Below are positions 48,289-61,786 of a stretch of DNA of 64,000 bases, piece by piece. Positions within the stretch are counted from its first letter, which is position 1, and each line of letters starts with the position of its first letter. Under the pieces are notes generated by a model, which saw nothing but the letters and a program-made list of their open reading frames with translations, was not told the DNA's origin and ran no database searches. This DNA is from Jaltomata sinuosa (lineage: Eukaryota; Streptophyta; Magnoliopsida; Solanales; Solanaceae), in contig QJPP01001525.1 in assembly GCA_003996215.1 (NCBI GenBank), positions 55,001-119,000 on the forward strand, read 5' to 3'. The position numbers were made by a program, and so were the translations under genes.

Positions 48289-49199
48289 TTTTTTAAACTA
48301 GTATACTTACACGTGCAATGATGAATAACATTAAAAATATTAATCATTTAAGTTGTGGTCTGATTTATTTAAGAACGTCCAATTATATTATATTAACTAA
48401 CGAATTTTTGGTGATTTCTGCATTTACAATTATATGTTAACAATTATATCTTATCATTTTAAAAATTATAAAATAGTATTTTTAATTATTTCTTTTAGCC
48501 TTCTATCTAAAAATTATACTAACGTAGTCCCTTTAAATTATACATGTGTAATTAAGCTATATATTTTTATCTCAAATTTATTTAATTTCTACACATAAGC
48601 TAAAGTTTTGAAATGTTTGTTTATTTAAATTTTTAAACTTGACTTGCTTTATTAAAAAAGAGATAAGCTCAAATTCTATCACATCATCTCAAAATCAAGA
48701 AATATTTGATGCATTCACTCTTGAAATCCAATTTTGACCTCCTTATACCTCGTCCGACTGTTATTTTACTAGTATTTCTTATATTAAAAATAATTTCCTT
48801 AATGTATTATTTTTATTTATTAAATAAATCGGGTGTTTTATCGTTATTCTGACGCTTTCTAAAATTGTATTAATTCTTTAAATATTACTACTTTATCATG
48901 AATTTTGTCTAAAATTATATTACGTTGATTTTACGCATAAAATACGTATATAATGTGGCAAATTAATAATAATTAATATTATTCGCATTATTGGTGTTCA
49001 TTATTCTCATTACCGTTACTTTAACTTTCGTTATTATTTCAATTTATTATTTTTCTATAATCATCACTCTATTTAGTATCTTTATTATTAATATTATTAT
49101 CGTTTTTATCGTTATTATCATTTCATTTATTATTAGCATTATAGTTATTATTATTATCAGGATTTTATTATTATCGTTTTTATTATAGTTATTATTTTA
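48289..49199. other. AT-rich stretch with TTA/ATT simple repeats
   Basis: A TTATTATTA-type run at about 48965-49200. No gene. The start of the following retrotransposon LTR may lie within or after this region, but I cannot place it. Confidence 0.5.
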
Positions 49200-52100
49200 A
49201 TTATTAGTATTATTTATTTGCTCAATAACTATTGAGATAATAACTCAAGTTGCAATTTCCTTCTCAATTTATTTAAATTCTAGCCCCTTCCTATCTAATC
49301 ACTTTCTATTCTAGCCTAAATTGAGTCAATTAGGCTTAATTTTAAATTCCAAATTCAATTTTAATTGTCCAAATTCGTTTGACCCGTCCAGGTACCCGCC
49401 TGACCGGCTCCATGACTCGACCCACATCAGATTTAATCTCAACTGTTTATCAGATGTGATCAACGGTCAAGATTAGTCCACCCTCTTTCTTTCCTTTTTA
49501 ATTACACACCCCCTCAAACCCTAACCCTCATTTTTCTTCCCACCAGCCGCCGCCCCTTCATCTCTCACTCATTCTCCCTCACTTCTCTCAACCTACGCCT
49601 CCCGTCAGTGGTCAACATCTATCCAAACAACCACCACCGCCCATCCTTCACTCTTCCTCTTCTCCTCACCCCACACCACCTGTAAACAGCCACCCTACCC
49701 TTTCTCACTCGCTCTCCATCCCTTCTCTTTTCTCCCATACTGACGGGCGGCGGCCCATTGTCGCTGCCTCGCTTCAAACGCCGCCGCCATCCTCCTCCCT
49801 TAAGCCCTCCATGCCTCCGCCTGTCACCACCACAATGCTACCCTCCGGTGAAACCCTATTCGTGAAAATCCCATTGAAAACCCCATGTCGCCACCGTCAA
49901 TCGTCTACGGTCGATGAACCATAAAATACTCACCTTCACCATACCAGTAAAAAACCCATCAAACCAGGTCCATGTTCTCTCCACTGGTAGAACATCAAGC
50001 CCTAACCGCCGTCGTATTTGTTGTTTTCTTCTCTCTGGCGAACTTCAAGTTTCTTCAACAAAGAAACATCGAGAGCAACCCATCGACATTATGGCGGGAT
50101 ATGCGTTGGTTTAATGATTCTTGAAACTAATGCTTCATCTTGATTAGTGTTAGCTTTGGGATACTCATATCATGAATTCATTCTAGATTTGGTACGTTTT
50201 CTTGATTCAATTTCATCCTCTTTTTCTCTGGTTATTGAATTTTAGATGTGAAATTAGTAGAGTGTGGCTGTGAATTTATATCTGTGATTTTGCGTTAATT
50301 ATCAATTGTAGACTAGCATGTGTAGAAAACCCCGATTTTCATGAACTTTCACCGGTAATTCCAATGCTGAAAATTTCAAGTATGTGCCATTTTGTTGGTG
50401 AATTCGATGTCTAAGCATGTTGTAATCATCGTGTTGTGTTCTAAGGTTGAAATATGTTGGGTCGTCTCTGTGATTGAATTCAGTTTTCTTTAAGTTGTCG
50501 CTTCATGTTCTAATTTCAGATTGGTTTAGCTTTTTTTGTCCCTGTGTTTTTCCAATATGTTCTACATGTTAAAGCATATCTTGCTGACCGAAATACAATT
50601 CATGATCATGACTTGGGAATTTATGAGAAAAGAAAAAAAATGCTATAATCCTATACTTGATTGATTTTGTAATTAGGAGTCCCTTATGCTCATCACTTGA
50701 TTACTTTAGGGTGTAATTGATTCGGTCTAAGCATGATTTGGTATTCCCCTTTCCTTGTATAATTAGGACAACCTTGTTACTTGTCTATTATATCAAAATT
50801 GATCTGTTTGTCCCCTCTTCTTTTGAGTTTAAATTGTGAACAACTTGATACTCGATCATTCTTGGAAAGCTGTGATGTGTAATTGATTATTATTTAATTT
50901 CTTTACTCCTTTTACTCATTATGTTTCCTTATGTAGACTACAATTAGATTAGTACTTGGGTAATTATGGTAAAATATTGACATATTTATTTCATAACTGG
51001 TTCGATTTATTTGGGTATTGACAACTTAGTTATTTATTTAGTTATGGTAAAGTCAAAGTCCTTTTGTATTCTAATTGATTCTGTGTGTTAATTAAGGTAA
51101 AGATTTCATTTGTTTGATTTTTTTTTTATTCTTGTATAATTTTATCTACTCTTTTTTTTATGGTAATTAAGTGCCTAATTGATTTAGTTTTCTTAATTAA
51201 AGGTGATTTTTTTTTTTACATTTATGCTTCCTCATTTATCTCTTTTAACTAATTGTGTCAGCTTTTAAGTATTTTTGGTAAACTTTGATTCATTCTAGCT
51301 GCTAATTGATTTAATTTCACTGGTTGTGACTATTTTCATACTGGTCTATTCTTGGCAGATTGAGTTGTTTTACCCCTAATTAATTTGGTGGATCTGTTTA
51401 AAAAAGGATTGTTGGGATTGATTTTTTTTTCTTAACTTCTGTAACTTTTGTGCTATTTTGGCAGAAAATGGAGGCCCAAACGCACCCTTATTCCCTGACA
51501 TAAGCACTGCCTAAGATCCTTGAGATCCTCAGAAACTCTGACATGTCAGGGGCGGTCTTATGGGTTGTGATAGGGTCCTCCGAATCCTATTTTTACATGG
51601 TTGACAGGTTTGCTATTAGAAGACGGGTCTTACAGTGAAGAGTTGCCCGGGACTTGGGAGTCTCCAAAGTTTAGATTGGTTTTATTTTTATTTATCATTT
51701 ATTCATTTGGTCTGTATAATTATTGTATAAACTTCGATATAATGAAATACTTTAAGGGTGCTACGGGGAGGGGCAAACTATGTGCTATCTGCTTTTAATT
51801 ATCCAAAAATGTTTGCTAGATAAAATTTAAATAGAAATCATGCCTATAGGACCAAATAAGGATTCAGCATGTCAGTTAGTTATCATGTTTCAGCGCATTA
51901 ATTTGTTTAATTTCCAGAAATTAAATCTGTTTGAGCAGGTCATAATAGCTAAATATTATGCCTATTGGATCAAATCTGTTTTTCACATAAATTAATTAGT
52001 TACCATGCCTATAGGATTAAAATTAATTTCAGCATTTGAGTATAATGTTATCTGCTAGAAATTATGTCTCTAGGGTTCAGCAGACCAATTTAATATGACG

Positions 52101-53589
52101 CTTGAGACCAAATCAGTTTCTGCATTAAATTAGCAACCACGCCTATGAGTTAAAACTTGTGTCAGCGTGTTAATTTAGCTATCAGTTTTAGCATGTTGAA
52201 ATCAGTTTTGTGCATATTTAATTAGCCATATGCATATAGGACTAAACTAATTTCAGTTGATTTGCCTATAAATCATGAACTCGAACACTTAATTAGGCAA
52301 GCTGCCAGCAAATTATAAAATAAATCTATCATATTTAGACACTATGTCATTAGGACTCAATTAATTAATCAGCCTTTAAATAATAGACAACATGTATAGT
52401 AATTGTAAATAATTGATCAATTAGTATGTTTAAATCAGTCCATTACTTAGAAAACAAGCCTATAAGTCTAAATCATTTTTTCGCATCCCAATTATTAGAT
52501 ATCATATTCATAGGTTTAATTACATTAAGTGCTAATTGGTTGAATTGTGGTAATCTCTTCTCCCTAATTAATAAGAGGCTTAATTGAAACCATTATGTGC
52601 TACTTGTTTTAAAAGGTTTTTGCTTTTGTATGACGCTTTATCCTGTGTCTAATTAATAAATCTAGGATTTTATTCGTCTAGACTCATATCCAAAATAGTA
52701 GTCCAATGCCTCTTGGACATTAAGTCGGGACGGGTAGGCATATTAAGGTATGTTAGATTTTTATTTCTTTAGTACGCGCTTAGGTTTAATAACAACTTTA
52801 ATAACCAACCTAGGTGGGTAGTTGGAGATGATAGTCTGTGCTCGCTGATTAATACGAGCAATCTTTAATTAGATTGCGAAGTATTAATTTATGTTGCATG
52901 GGGTGATCCTTTAGGCTAAAAACCCCCTCCTCCCCAACTTGTTTTCCTCCTACGTAGGGAGTGATCTATATGACACTGATAGCTCGATAGTCATTACATT
53001 GTGACTAAGAGGTCTTTTAAGACTTTGCACGAGGTTGAGCGATTACTCCCTAACGTATAGGATTTATAGTTTTATTTAATTTTTATGTTGTTATATGCTT
53101 GGGGCAGTTAATTAAATCACTTAGTAGGAGGAAATTCTGTCTTCTCGCTTATCTGTTTCTTCTTATTCACTTATTTATTTTATTTGTAATTTATATATAC
53201 AATCATCTCTCATCTAGATTTTTAATAATTAAATTAATTTATTCACTTATTTTAAAATAAAAGTTTACTTGTTTAATCACATAGTCATCTTAGCTTAATA
53301 ATTTATTGACCTTTGTTTATCACGAACTTCTCACATAAATAATAAATCCAGTAGGGACCCACATTTGTGGACCTCGAAAGGTGCTTAGCACCTTCCTTTT
53401 GAAGTAACTTGAACCCTTACCCAATTTATGGTTGCGTAGACCCTATAATTAATTTAATCGTAGTTAGTGTAGAATGGTGCCCTAACGCACCTTAATTCAT
53501 TAGGTGGCGACTCTTCACTCTTTTAAATCCTAATATAGAGTTGTCATGTCGAATCACGCTTTTTGCGAGAAAAATAGAGCGCGACAGCA
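49200..53589 (+). mobile_element. Probable 5' LTR region of the Ogre/Tat-type element
   Basis: The region ends at the primer-binding site at 53590, so a 5' LTR should lie directly before it. It has a CT-rich, transcription-start-like block (49490-49830), long AT-rich parts, and a degenerate motif ATGCCTATAGGAYTAAA recurring about ten times between 51838 and 52520. Ogre LTRs of several kilobases are known. The left boundary is not defined because the 3' LTR is outside the window. Confidence 0.5.
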
Positions 53590-53607
53590 TGTCGACTCTG
53601 CTGGGGA
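53590..53607 (+). promoter_or_regulatory. Primer-binding site (probably tRNA-Arg)
   Basis: TGTCGACTCTGCTGGGGA follows the LTR end (GCGACA at 53581-53586). It differs at one position from the site I recall for Ogre/Tat elements, which are primed by tRNA-Arg. Confidence 0.6.
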
Positions 53608-54853
53608 TACTTAGGTTCTAACCTTTACGGATTTTGTGTTTATGTGGGTTTTTGTGTTACTTTATTACTTCTTTCTCGTAATTAATTGTTGTTTCTTTTC
53701 TTTGTTATTTTTTTTTTGAATAAATCATCTATTTTCATGATTAGCATGCTACTTACCTGTGTTTTTCCTGTTTAATCTTTCTTCTTGTCTTCCTAGATGA
53801 TTATTTTCATGCTAAGAATCCTTTCTCTTATCTGTTTTCTTAAAATAATATGCTTATTTTTCCATGTCTAGAATATTTTATTTTGTTTGTATGTTTAAAT
53901 AATATATCTAATCGTATGTAATATTTCGTGGATAAAATTATGTTTTTTTTTCTTCTGTGTAATTCTTTCTCTTTTTTTCTGTAAAATAAAATAAAATGTT
54001 GAACTCCCTTTCCTTTTCCCTTTTTATTTGTCTTTTTAAAATAATTTTAGCATGTTTTAATTATTTTTAATTTTTTTTTGTGTATTTTGTCATGATCTAT
54101 AATTTTTTTTTGTTTTCATGATAAAACTTAGCATGATTAATTTTCTCCTTATATTCTTCCTTCGTGTCTTCATGCTAACTGCTTGTCCCCTTCTTTTCCT
54201 TTATTTGTTCCCTTAGATAGTTTACTTGCTTTATGTTTAGTATATATTTCCTTTAACATGTGTTTTTATGTTTGATTCCTGCTCACCTGGTATATGTTTT
54301 TGATTTTTCTACTAATTTAGTTACTTATCTTTTTTTTACTGCTTTCCTTATCTGTTCAACGTGTTACTGCTTTTTCTATATGCTACATGTTACCGCTTTT
54401 CATAACTGTCATTCTGCTCATACTTCCCCCACTTGGGAACTTCATACTTTCACACACTATACACGTGAGTTGTGCCTTTGCACTTTTCCAAAATTCTTTC
54501 AAATACCCATTTAGAGAGTTGGCCTAAACGTGGGGTGAGCGGATAGTTTTGCTACCTTGTGACCACGTGCCTCCTCGCATAGGAAAATCTTGAGTGTGTG
54601 TCCACCCAAATCTTAGAAACTTAAGATAGTGTTGTATCCACCCCTTTATTTAAGTCATGCATGCATTAACCATAGGTGGTTCAACTCTAGGGGGTCAACC
54701 CACAAAGTTTGTAGCCTCCCTCTTGTCAAAAGGTTCCCATCAGCCCAACGACAAATTATCATATTATGTGCTAAATGATCATGACAACTTAATCCAAGTC
54801 AATTTTTAATAAAAAAGAGGTTAGAAAATCTATTTATTTTTTTAGGCTGTAGA
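53608..54853 (+). other. Long 5' leader of the Ogre/Tat-type element
   Basis: T-rich untranslated region typical of these elements. No open gene was recognised; short reading frames here lack family resemblance. Confidence 0.6.
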
Positions 54854-56191
54854 ATGGAGGGTACACCGGTATTTTCCAACACTAGGATGGTTGTGGGTGT
54901 TCCTCACAAATTAAGGAGATGGTGGGAAGATATAAAGAAGGATCATGGCAAGGAGATTCGTCGATCCCCGGGTTTCTTGACCTCTCTGATTTATGTAGCT
55001 CCAGATCATTATTTGATAAAGGCTTTGTTGCAATTCTGGGACCCTGAGAGGGTAGTTTTCAAGTTCAGCGACTTTGAGTTAACACCGACTGCGGAAGAGG
55101 TTGGAGGATTCACTGAGCTGCGGTATCAAAATAGAGTATTGATCTTTCGTCGAATACAATCTGGAAAAAAAATTCTGCATCATCTCGGATTGAAAAATAA
55201 CCGCAAACTAGCTTGTCTGGACTTTGAATGGATCTCTTTGGACTTCTTATATGAGCGTTTTGGCCACAGGGATGGTCATAAGATTTTTCAGAAAGAGTTC
55301 TCTTTTTCTGCTGAGAAATGGGAAAAGAAACGACTGAATGCTTTTTTCATAGCCTTGATAGGCACTCTAGTATTCCCAAGGGAGAATGGTAAGATTGATA
55401 CTTGCCTCAGTTCGGTGGTCCAAGCCTTATGGCGCGGTATTGATAACATGGAAGTCACCTTGGTACCCATGATTCTGGCTTAGATATTTAGATCACTGTA
55501 CAAATGCTTTAGGGGCAAGAGGTTCTTCGAAGGGTGTAACCTTCTGCTACAGTTATGGGCCATCGAGCAATTTTACAAACGGCCCAACTTGGTAGATATT
55601 CTAACGGGAATGGTGATCAAGATCGACACCCATGCTCAAAGGATGGTCAGATTCAATTCTAATCTGGGTATTGAAGATTGGTTTTCTTATATGAAAGCGC
55701 ATTCAGGGTATCATATTCAGTAGAAGTATTCATGGTTATCTGCCTGCACAACCATCATAAGAAGTAAGGAGCTTTATTACATTGAACTCATTGATCTAAA
55801 GGGCCTCCAGCCATATGCTCCAGTTCAAGTACTTTTTCAGTTTGAGCGGACTCAAGTCATACCTCTAAGGGATCACATGGGTGGTTTCGAGCTTGAGTTT
55901 GGCCCGAAATATGAAATTCAAAGGGCCAAAGAATTACTTCAATAATGGGGAGGGTTGATGACTGTAAATGTGGGCACCGAGCAGGCTTATTGTGCCCCTG
56001 AGTACTATGTGTGGCTTTTGGAGGATGCTGAAGATGTGCGTCTTAGTGGACTGGGATAGCCTTACGGATTTGAAGATACAAAAGAGACCACCTGGGCACG
56101 AAAGCTGTTAAATCGTTACTATGATATCACTCCTGCAATGTGGGAGCAAGTTGACCCAAGATCTCTGAACCAGTACAATGGAGGCTTTTGA
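54854..56191 (+). pseudogene. Ogre ORF1 (protein upstream of gag)
   Basis: One frame runs 445 codons from the ATG at 54854 to a stop at 56189-56191, interrupted only by four stop codons: TAG 55481, TAG 55721, TAA 55943 and TAG 56057. It is rich in Trp, Phe and Leu with charged stretches and has the general look of the plant-mobile-domain-like ORF1 found before gag in Ogre elements; its function is unknown. There is no frameshift over 1.3 kb. Loss was therefore by base substitution only. Confidence 0.75.
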
Positions 56192-56648
56192 ATTTAGGAT
56201 TATCCCTTGTCATCCCATTTTCCCTAATTCTACTTTATTTTTTTTCTTTTCGTTCCCGCAAAAAATTGTAGTAGCTTAAAGTTTGATTCAATAAAATTAT
56301 TTGTTTCATTTATTATCTATCTCTAAACTCCGATTAATATTAAATTTTGGCTTGGATTAAATTATCATGAATCATATATGTGTCGTCTTAGGCCTACCTC
56401 TGGCTCAACGAGGCTCCTTGCATTTAGGGCATTTATTTTTCATAACCAATGTGTTTATCCTTATAATATATATCATGCTACTAACTTGGTTTCTGTTGAT
56501 TTTTTATTATTTTTTACTCCCTTTCCCAAAGGTTGATTTGCGCATGCTGGGGTATCATACAAGGTGAAAAGGGACTCCTCCTCCTCCTCCTCCAAGTCTG
56601 AACCATCAAATAAAGGACAGAATATATGACAACAGTGCTAGCAAAAAT

Positions 56649-57761
56649 GTGGATACAAGTAAGGAAATCTCAGAAAGTGTTGGGGGAGAGCATAATGAAC
56701 AAATCTTACGAATGGAGCAGAGAATTCTCGACTTACAGGAAGAATTGGCACAAGTTCATAATCTGTCCAAGTTGTCCTTTACCTTGAACAGTCCTCAAAA
56801 CTTATTGGTTGATGCCTCCACAAGACCCCAAGCTATGACCTATGTATCACAACCCCAAAATAGCCTACAACATCCCCATACCCCCCAAAGAACCAATCAA
56901 TACCGTCCTCCACTACAGTATCATGCACACTCAGCTCTACAAAATTCCTAAACCACTCCAAATATAGCATGTACCCACATTCAGGGAAATCATAACCTGA
57001 ACCCTATATACATGGAAACTTCCCCTTTTGTCCAGTACCAGCCTAAGCCTGAACCTTCTGAAAAGGACATGTTAATACAGATTCTGACCGACAAGTTAGA
57101 GCAGATAACCGACAGATTGTAGCATGTAGAGGGCATTAGAGGAATGAAAGGTTTGAGTTATGAAGACCTATGCATGCACCCATACGTTGAGTTACCGGAG
57201 GGGTACAAACCTCCCAAATTTAAATTATTCAATGGGATTGGGGATCCCAAAGCACACTTACGAATGTACTGTGATAAACTGGTGGGAGTAGGAAGAGATG
57301 AGAAGATACGGATGAAGTTGTTCATGAGAAGCCTTACTGGGGAGGCTTTAACCTGGTATATTGAGCAGGATGCCAGGAAGTGGTCCATATGGATAGACAT
57401 GGCCTCCGATTTTGTAAAAAGATTTGGGTTCAACATCGACAACGCCCTAAATTGGTTCTACATCCAAAACTTGAAGAAGAAGCCTAATGTATTATTTTGG
57501 GAATATGCTTTGAGATGGAGAGCTGAAGCGGCTAGAGATCGACCTCCAATGGACAAGGCTCAGATGAAAGATTATTTTATTCGAGCCCAAGAACCACAGT
57601 ACTATGAAAAGATAATGCTCATCACAGATAAGAAATTCGCCAAAATCATCCAGGTTGGGAAGAGACTAGTGAAAGGCATCAAAAGTTGTAGCATTATCAA
57701 TCTGAAGGCTCTACAGGTTACCAATAAGTCCCTGCAATCTGGCGAAATTGCTGAAAATTGA
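56649..57761 (+). pseudogene. Ogre gag
   Basis: A coiled-coil start (QRILDLQEELAQVHNLSKLS), then a Pro/Gln/Thr-rich linker with stops, then the conserved gag core from 57144. The core has YKPPKFKLFNGIGDPKAHLR, KLFMRSLTGEALTWY and LKKKPNVLFWEYALRWR. The two open parts share one frame. Remains of the gag C-terminus and the gag-protease linker continue in other frames to about 58800. Confidence 0.8.
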
Positions 57762-58463
57762 AAGAAGAAGGAGGTAGGTACTATAATGATGGCACAGAAC
57801 CTGAAAACAATACCAACTCCACCAACCCATACACCACACCCTCCACAATATTAACAACCTCCAGTACCATACCCAATGCCTTTTTATCAAACGCCATATC
57901 AAATGCCTACATACCAATACCAAATTCCCTCTTACCCCGTTTATAACGCCCAACCTTCCCAATTCCAATCACCCCACCAAATCAGAATTATAGATCCAGA
58001 GCAAATTTTGAAAAGAGGTCGATCAAGCAATATACTCCTTTAGCTGAACTAATTTTCCAATTGTATGAGAGATTGAAGACGACTGGTCTCATTACTGCCA
58101 TTCCTGCCTTAGCCATAGACACTCAAGCTAAATGGAATGACCCTAACAAAGTCTTTGTATACCATTCAGGGATGAAATGTTCACATACCACTGAAGTATG
58201 TCGCTCACTGAAGGATCGAAGAAGTATGTCGCTCACTGAAGGATCGAATTCAGAAGCTGATTGATACAAAGGTTATTTAGTTGATGGACCCGAATCCAAA
58301 TGTCACCAACAATCCACTCCCAAATCATCAGGTCAATATGTTGGAGGTCGGAGAGGTAGTGGATCTGGATGGTTCTATTTGGGTTGTTAAGCAAGAAGGG
58401 GATGTCGCGATGGTGTCACAGACGCCTACTCCGACACAGAGATAGGTTCTATTTGAAGTAGAG

Positions 58464-59185
58464 GTGGCTGCACCTAAACCTATATTTACTGTCTATCGAG
58501 CCACTCTGACTGTTTATGATCCTCATGCTGTACTACGGAATTCTGAGCTAAATATTCTGAGGAAAGCAAAGGTAGCCGAGACAGACATCGCTCAGGGTGT
58601 GACTCGATCTGGCAGAATCTACACACCTGAAAATCTGGCTCAGGGAAGTTCTAGCAAAGGAAAACAACAAGTTGTAGAGGTTGAGGAGAATGATATTTGG
58701 AAGAAGGTACAAGCAAAAGAATATTCTGTGGTAGATCAGCTGAGCAAAACTTCAACTACTATGACCTGCTCAAACAAATTAATTTCCAGGCTTTTGTTTA
58801 ACATATGCCCCCTGCCACACTAACGAGACTAGAAGTTGACACTTCTAGGATCCATACTTGGAGGATAAACCTGAAGGCTTTCGACGACTCTCAAAGAAAC
58901 ACCATTGGGGAAACTACCCTCGATATAGGTATTGGTCCTGTCACATTCTCCATTGTGTTTCAAGTAATGGATGTCCCAGCTTTCTACAATATGTTACTTG
59001 GTAGTCTATGGCTTCATATAGAAGGAGAGGTATCCTCTACTCTGCATCAATGCCTTATGTTTGAATGGGACTATCAAGAGGTGGTGGTCCATGGTGAGAA
59101 GGGACATTCCATATACGTGGTGGAAGGAAAGAAAAGACTGGACGGAGAGATGTTTCACACATTGGAAATTGTGGGGTTTGTTTAG
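58464..59185 (+). pseudogene. Ogre protease region, catalytic motif lost
   Basis: From 58805 the protease C-terminal half is readable, with FDDSQRNTIGETTLDIGIGP and LLGSLWLH (normally LGRxWIH). The catalytic Asp-containing block that should precede it, around 58770-58800, is missing and the frame changes there. Protease activity cannot be expected. Confidence 0.7.
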
Positions 59186-59311
59186 GAAGGACCGTGGTAG
59201 AGCAGCATGATCATGAATATGTTGCTCCGCTCAGGGTTCATACCTAATGGTGGCTTAGGAGCAAATTTGTAGGGCACAATAGAACCAGTACATATACAGT
59301 CATAGGAGACC

Positions 59312-59566
59312 ATGTTTGAGTTGGGTTATCCTTATACTGCGCAAGAATACCGAGATTGGAAGTCACCTATGGGAGGATTCTATTATCCATTGCCAAAACA
59401 GATACCTCTACTATATCGAAATTTTATTTCTGCAAGATTACTGGATAATGGTGAAGATGAGATACTTGAAAGCTTAAGGGGTCTATTCCTAACAGAGATT
59501 GAGAAGGAGGATTGCAATGTCATTATCAGTGAGGAGAGTGGAGGAGTTCCTGAACAGAGCAATTAG
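59312..59566 (+). pseudogene. Ogre linker between protease and RT
   Basis: An 84-codon open piece (MFELGYPYTAQEYRDWKSPM...) with acidic C-terminus. Such pieces lie between protease and RT in this lineage and are often partly intronic in Ogre. Its function is unknown. Confidence 0.5.
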
Positions 59567-59819
59567 TCGAAAGCCACTCTCTGCAACTGGACTGTCACTC
59601 CTTCCAGGGCTCGCCGAGCACTTGGGTAGATTCAGAAGATTTTACTGTTTTCAATAAATAGGCTCGATTTTAAGTTTACTTTCATTTTATTTTATTCACC
59701 ATGTTGAAGACATTTAGTTTTTCTTTAATAAAAGGCTTTCTTTTCAGTCTATTAATATTCCTTATTTATGTTTTTCCTTTTTCAGCAAAATTACTTTTAA
59801 AAATGTTGAATCTGAGACT

Positions 59820-61203
59820 GTGACATGTAGTGAGACTGTGCAACATAATATAAGTGAACTAAAAGAGATAGAAGAAGCTGAGGTACCAAAAGAACTTGTC
59901 AAAAAGGTTGAAGAGTTTGAAGATAAACCTAAGGCAAACCTAGTGGATATAGAGGTAGTGAACCTAGGGGACTTAAAAGTGGCTAATGAAAGGTACGTCA
60001 GTGTTTACTTATCCGCAAATGAGAAAGAGGACTACGTCCAGTTTTTGAAACAACACAAAGACATCTTTTCTTGGTCCTATGCAGATATGACAGGGTTGAG
60101 CACTTTAATTGTATCCCACAGATTGCCCACCGATCCATCTTGTCCTCCTGTCAAGCAGAAACTCAGGAAGTATAAACCCGATCTGAGCTTGAAGATTAAA
60201 GAGGAGGTGGCAAAGCAAGTTGAGGACGGAATCATTCGAGTGACTAAATATCCAACTTGGCTGGCCAATATCATGCCTATTCCTAAGAAGGATGGTAAGG
60301 TCAGAGTCTGTGTCGACTACAGGGATCTTAATAGAGCCAGCCCTAAGGACAATTTTCCACTCCCTAACATACACATCTTGATCGATAATTGTGCCAAGCA
60401 TGAAACACAATCATTGGTGGATTGCTTTGCCGACTATCATCAGATTAAAATGCATGAGGATGCTGCTGATAAGACTGCTTTCATTACACCTTGGGGGGGT
60501 CTACTGTTACAAGTTTATGGCTTTTCGATTGAAAAATGCTGGAGCTACATACATGAGGGCCATGACTACCAGTTTTCATGACATGATCCACAAAGAAGTT
60601 GAAGTTTATGTGGATGATGTTATTATTAAATCCAAGAAGGGTTCGAGTCATTTTGATGATCTCGAGAAGTTCTTTAATAGGTTACGAAAGTATAATCTGA
60701 AGCTGAATCTGGCGAAGTGTACCTTCAGAGTACCTGTGGGAAAGATGTTGGGTTTCATCGTCAATCGTCGAGGTATAGAGTTGTACCAGACCAAAATCAA
60801 AGCCATCAAGGAGCTTCCGCCACCGAAAAATAAGAAGGAGGTAATGAGTTTCTTGGGCCGCCTCAACTATATCAGTCTCTTCATAGCCCAATCCACTGTC
60901 ATCTGTGAGCCAATTTTCAAGTTATTGAATAAAGATGCTGCCACAAAATGGATGCCAGAGTGTCAGCAGATGTTTGACAAAATCAAGGATTACCTATCTA
61001 ATCCTCCTATATTGGTCCCTCCTGAACCAGGTAGGCCGCTACTGCTGTATTTGTCTGTGATGGATAATGCCTTCGGTTGTATTCTGGGACAATATGATGA
61101 AACATGGAAGAAGGAGCAGGCAATCTATTACATGAGTAAGAAATTCACATCATATGAGGCTTGTTACTCTTTGCTGGAACGCACATGTTGTGCATTGACT
61201 TAG
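59820..61203 (+). pseudogene. Ogre reverse transcriptase and first RNase H
   Basis: The frame from 59820 to 60581 carries DGKVRVCVDYRDLNRASPKD and the ADKTAFITPWGG block. A change of frame at the G-run 60490-60497 moves coding to the frame ending at 61203, which carries NAGATYMRAMTT, VEVYVDDVIIKS (catalytic YVDD) and the start of RNase H (LLLYLSVMDNAFGCILGQYD, where the usual catalytic Asp is replaced). It ends in a stop at 61201. Confidence 0.85.
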
Positions 61204-61465
61204 GCGGCCCAGAAGTTGAGACATTATCTCTAAGCATACACTACTTACTTAATCTCGAGAATTGATCCACTGAAGTTCATCTTCCATAAGCCTAGCCTAT
61301 CGGGAAGCTGGCTAAATGGCAGATTTTATTGAGTGAATTTGACATAGTTTATATCACTTAGAAGGTCATGAAAGCACAAGCATTGGCAGACCACCTGGAC
61401 GAGAACACCGTAGATGACAGATACGAACCGTTGAAGACTTATTTTCCTGATGAGGAAGTTCATTT

Positions 61466-61783
61466 GTGGGAGAATATATATCTGAAATATATGATGGTTT
61501 GAGACTTTTCTTTGACAGAGCTGCAAACATTAAAGGGGTAGGTAGTGAAGCTGTTGTGGTCTCAGAAACTGGTCAACATTATCCTGTATCGGCCAAATTC
61601 AGGTTTCCTTGGACTAACAATATGGCTGAATATAAAGCTTGTATTTTGGGGCTTCGACTGGCAATTGATTTGAATGTCCAGGACATACTGGTAATTGGAG
61701 ACTCAGATCTGTTGATTCATCAAGTGCAAGGGGAGTGGGCTCCTAAGAATAGAAAACTCCTGCCCTACATAGATTGTATCTAA
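61466..61783 (+). pseudogene. Ogre second (archaeal-type) RNase H
   Basis: It contains LFFDRAANIKGVGSEAVVV, then NNMAEYKACILGLRLAI with the catalytic Glu and VIGDSDLLIHQVQGEW with catalytic Asp. This extra RNase H between RT and integrase separates Tat/Ogre elements from other Ty3/gypsy lineages. Flanking stops cut it off from both neighbours. Confidence 0.85.
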
Positions 61784-61786
61784 AAG

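Noticed and set aside
49505..49535. Telomere-like CCCTAA motifs
   Set aside because: Only two partial units in a CT-rich leader; not an interstitial telomere array.
49495..50114. CT-rich block and short ORF that look like the 5' end of a plant gene
   Set aside because: No following conserved exon was found and the block lies in the probable LTR of the Ogre/Tat element, where a transcription start of this style is expected.
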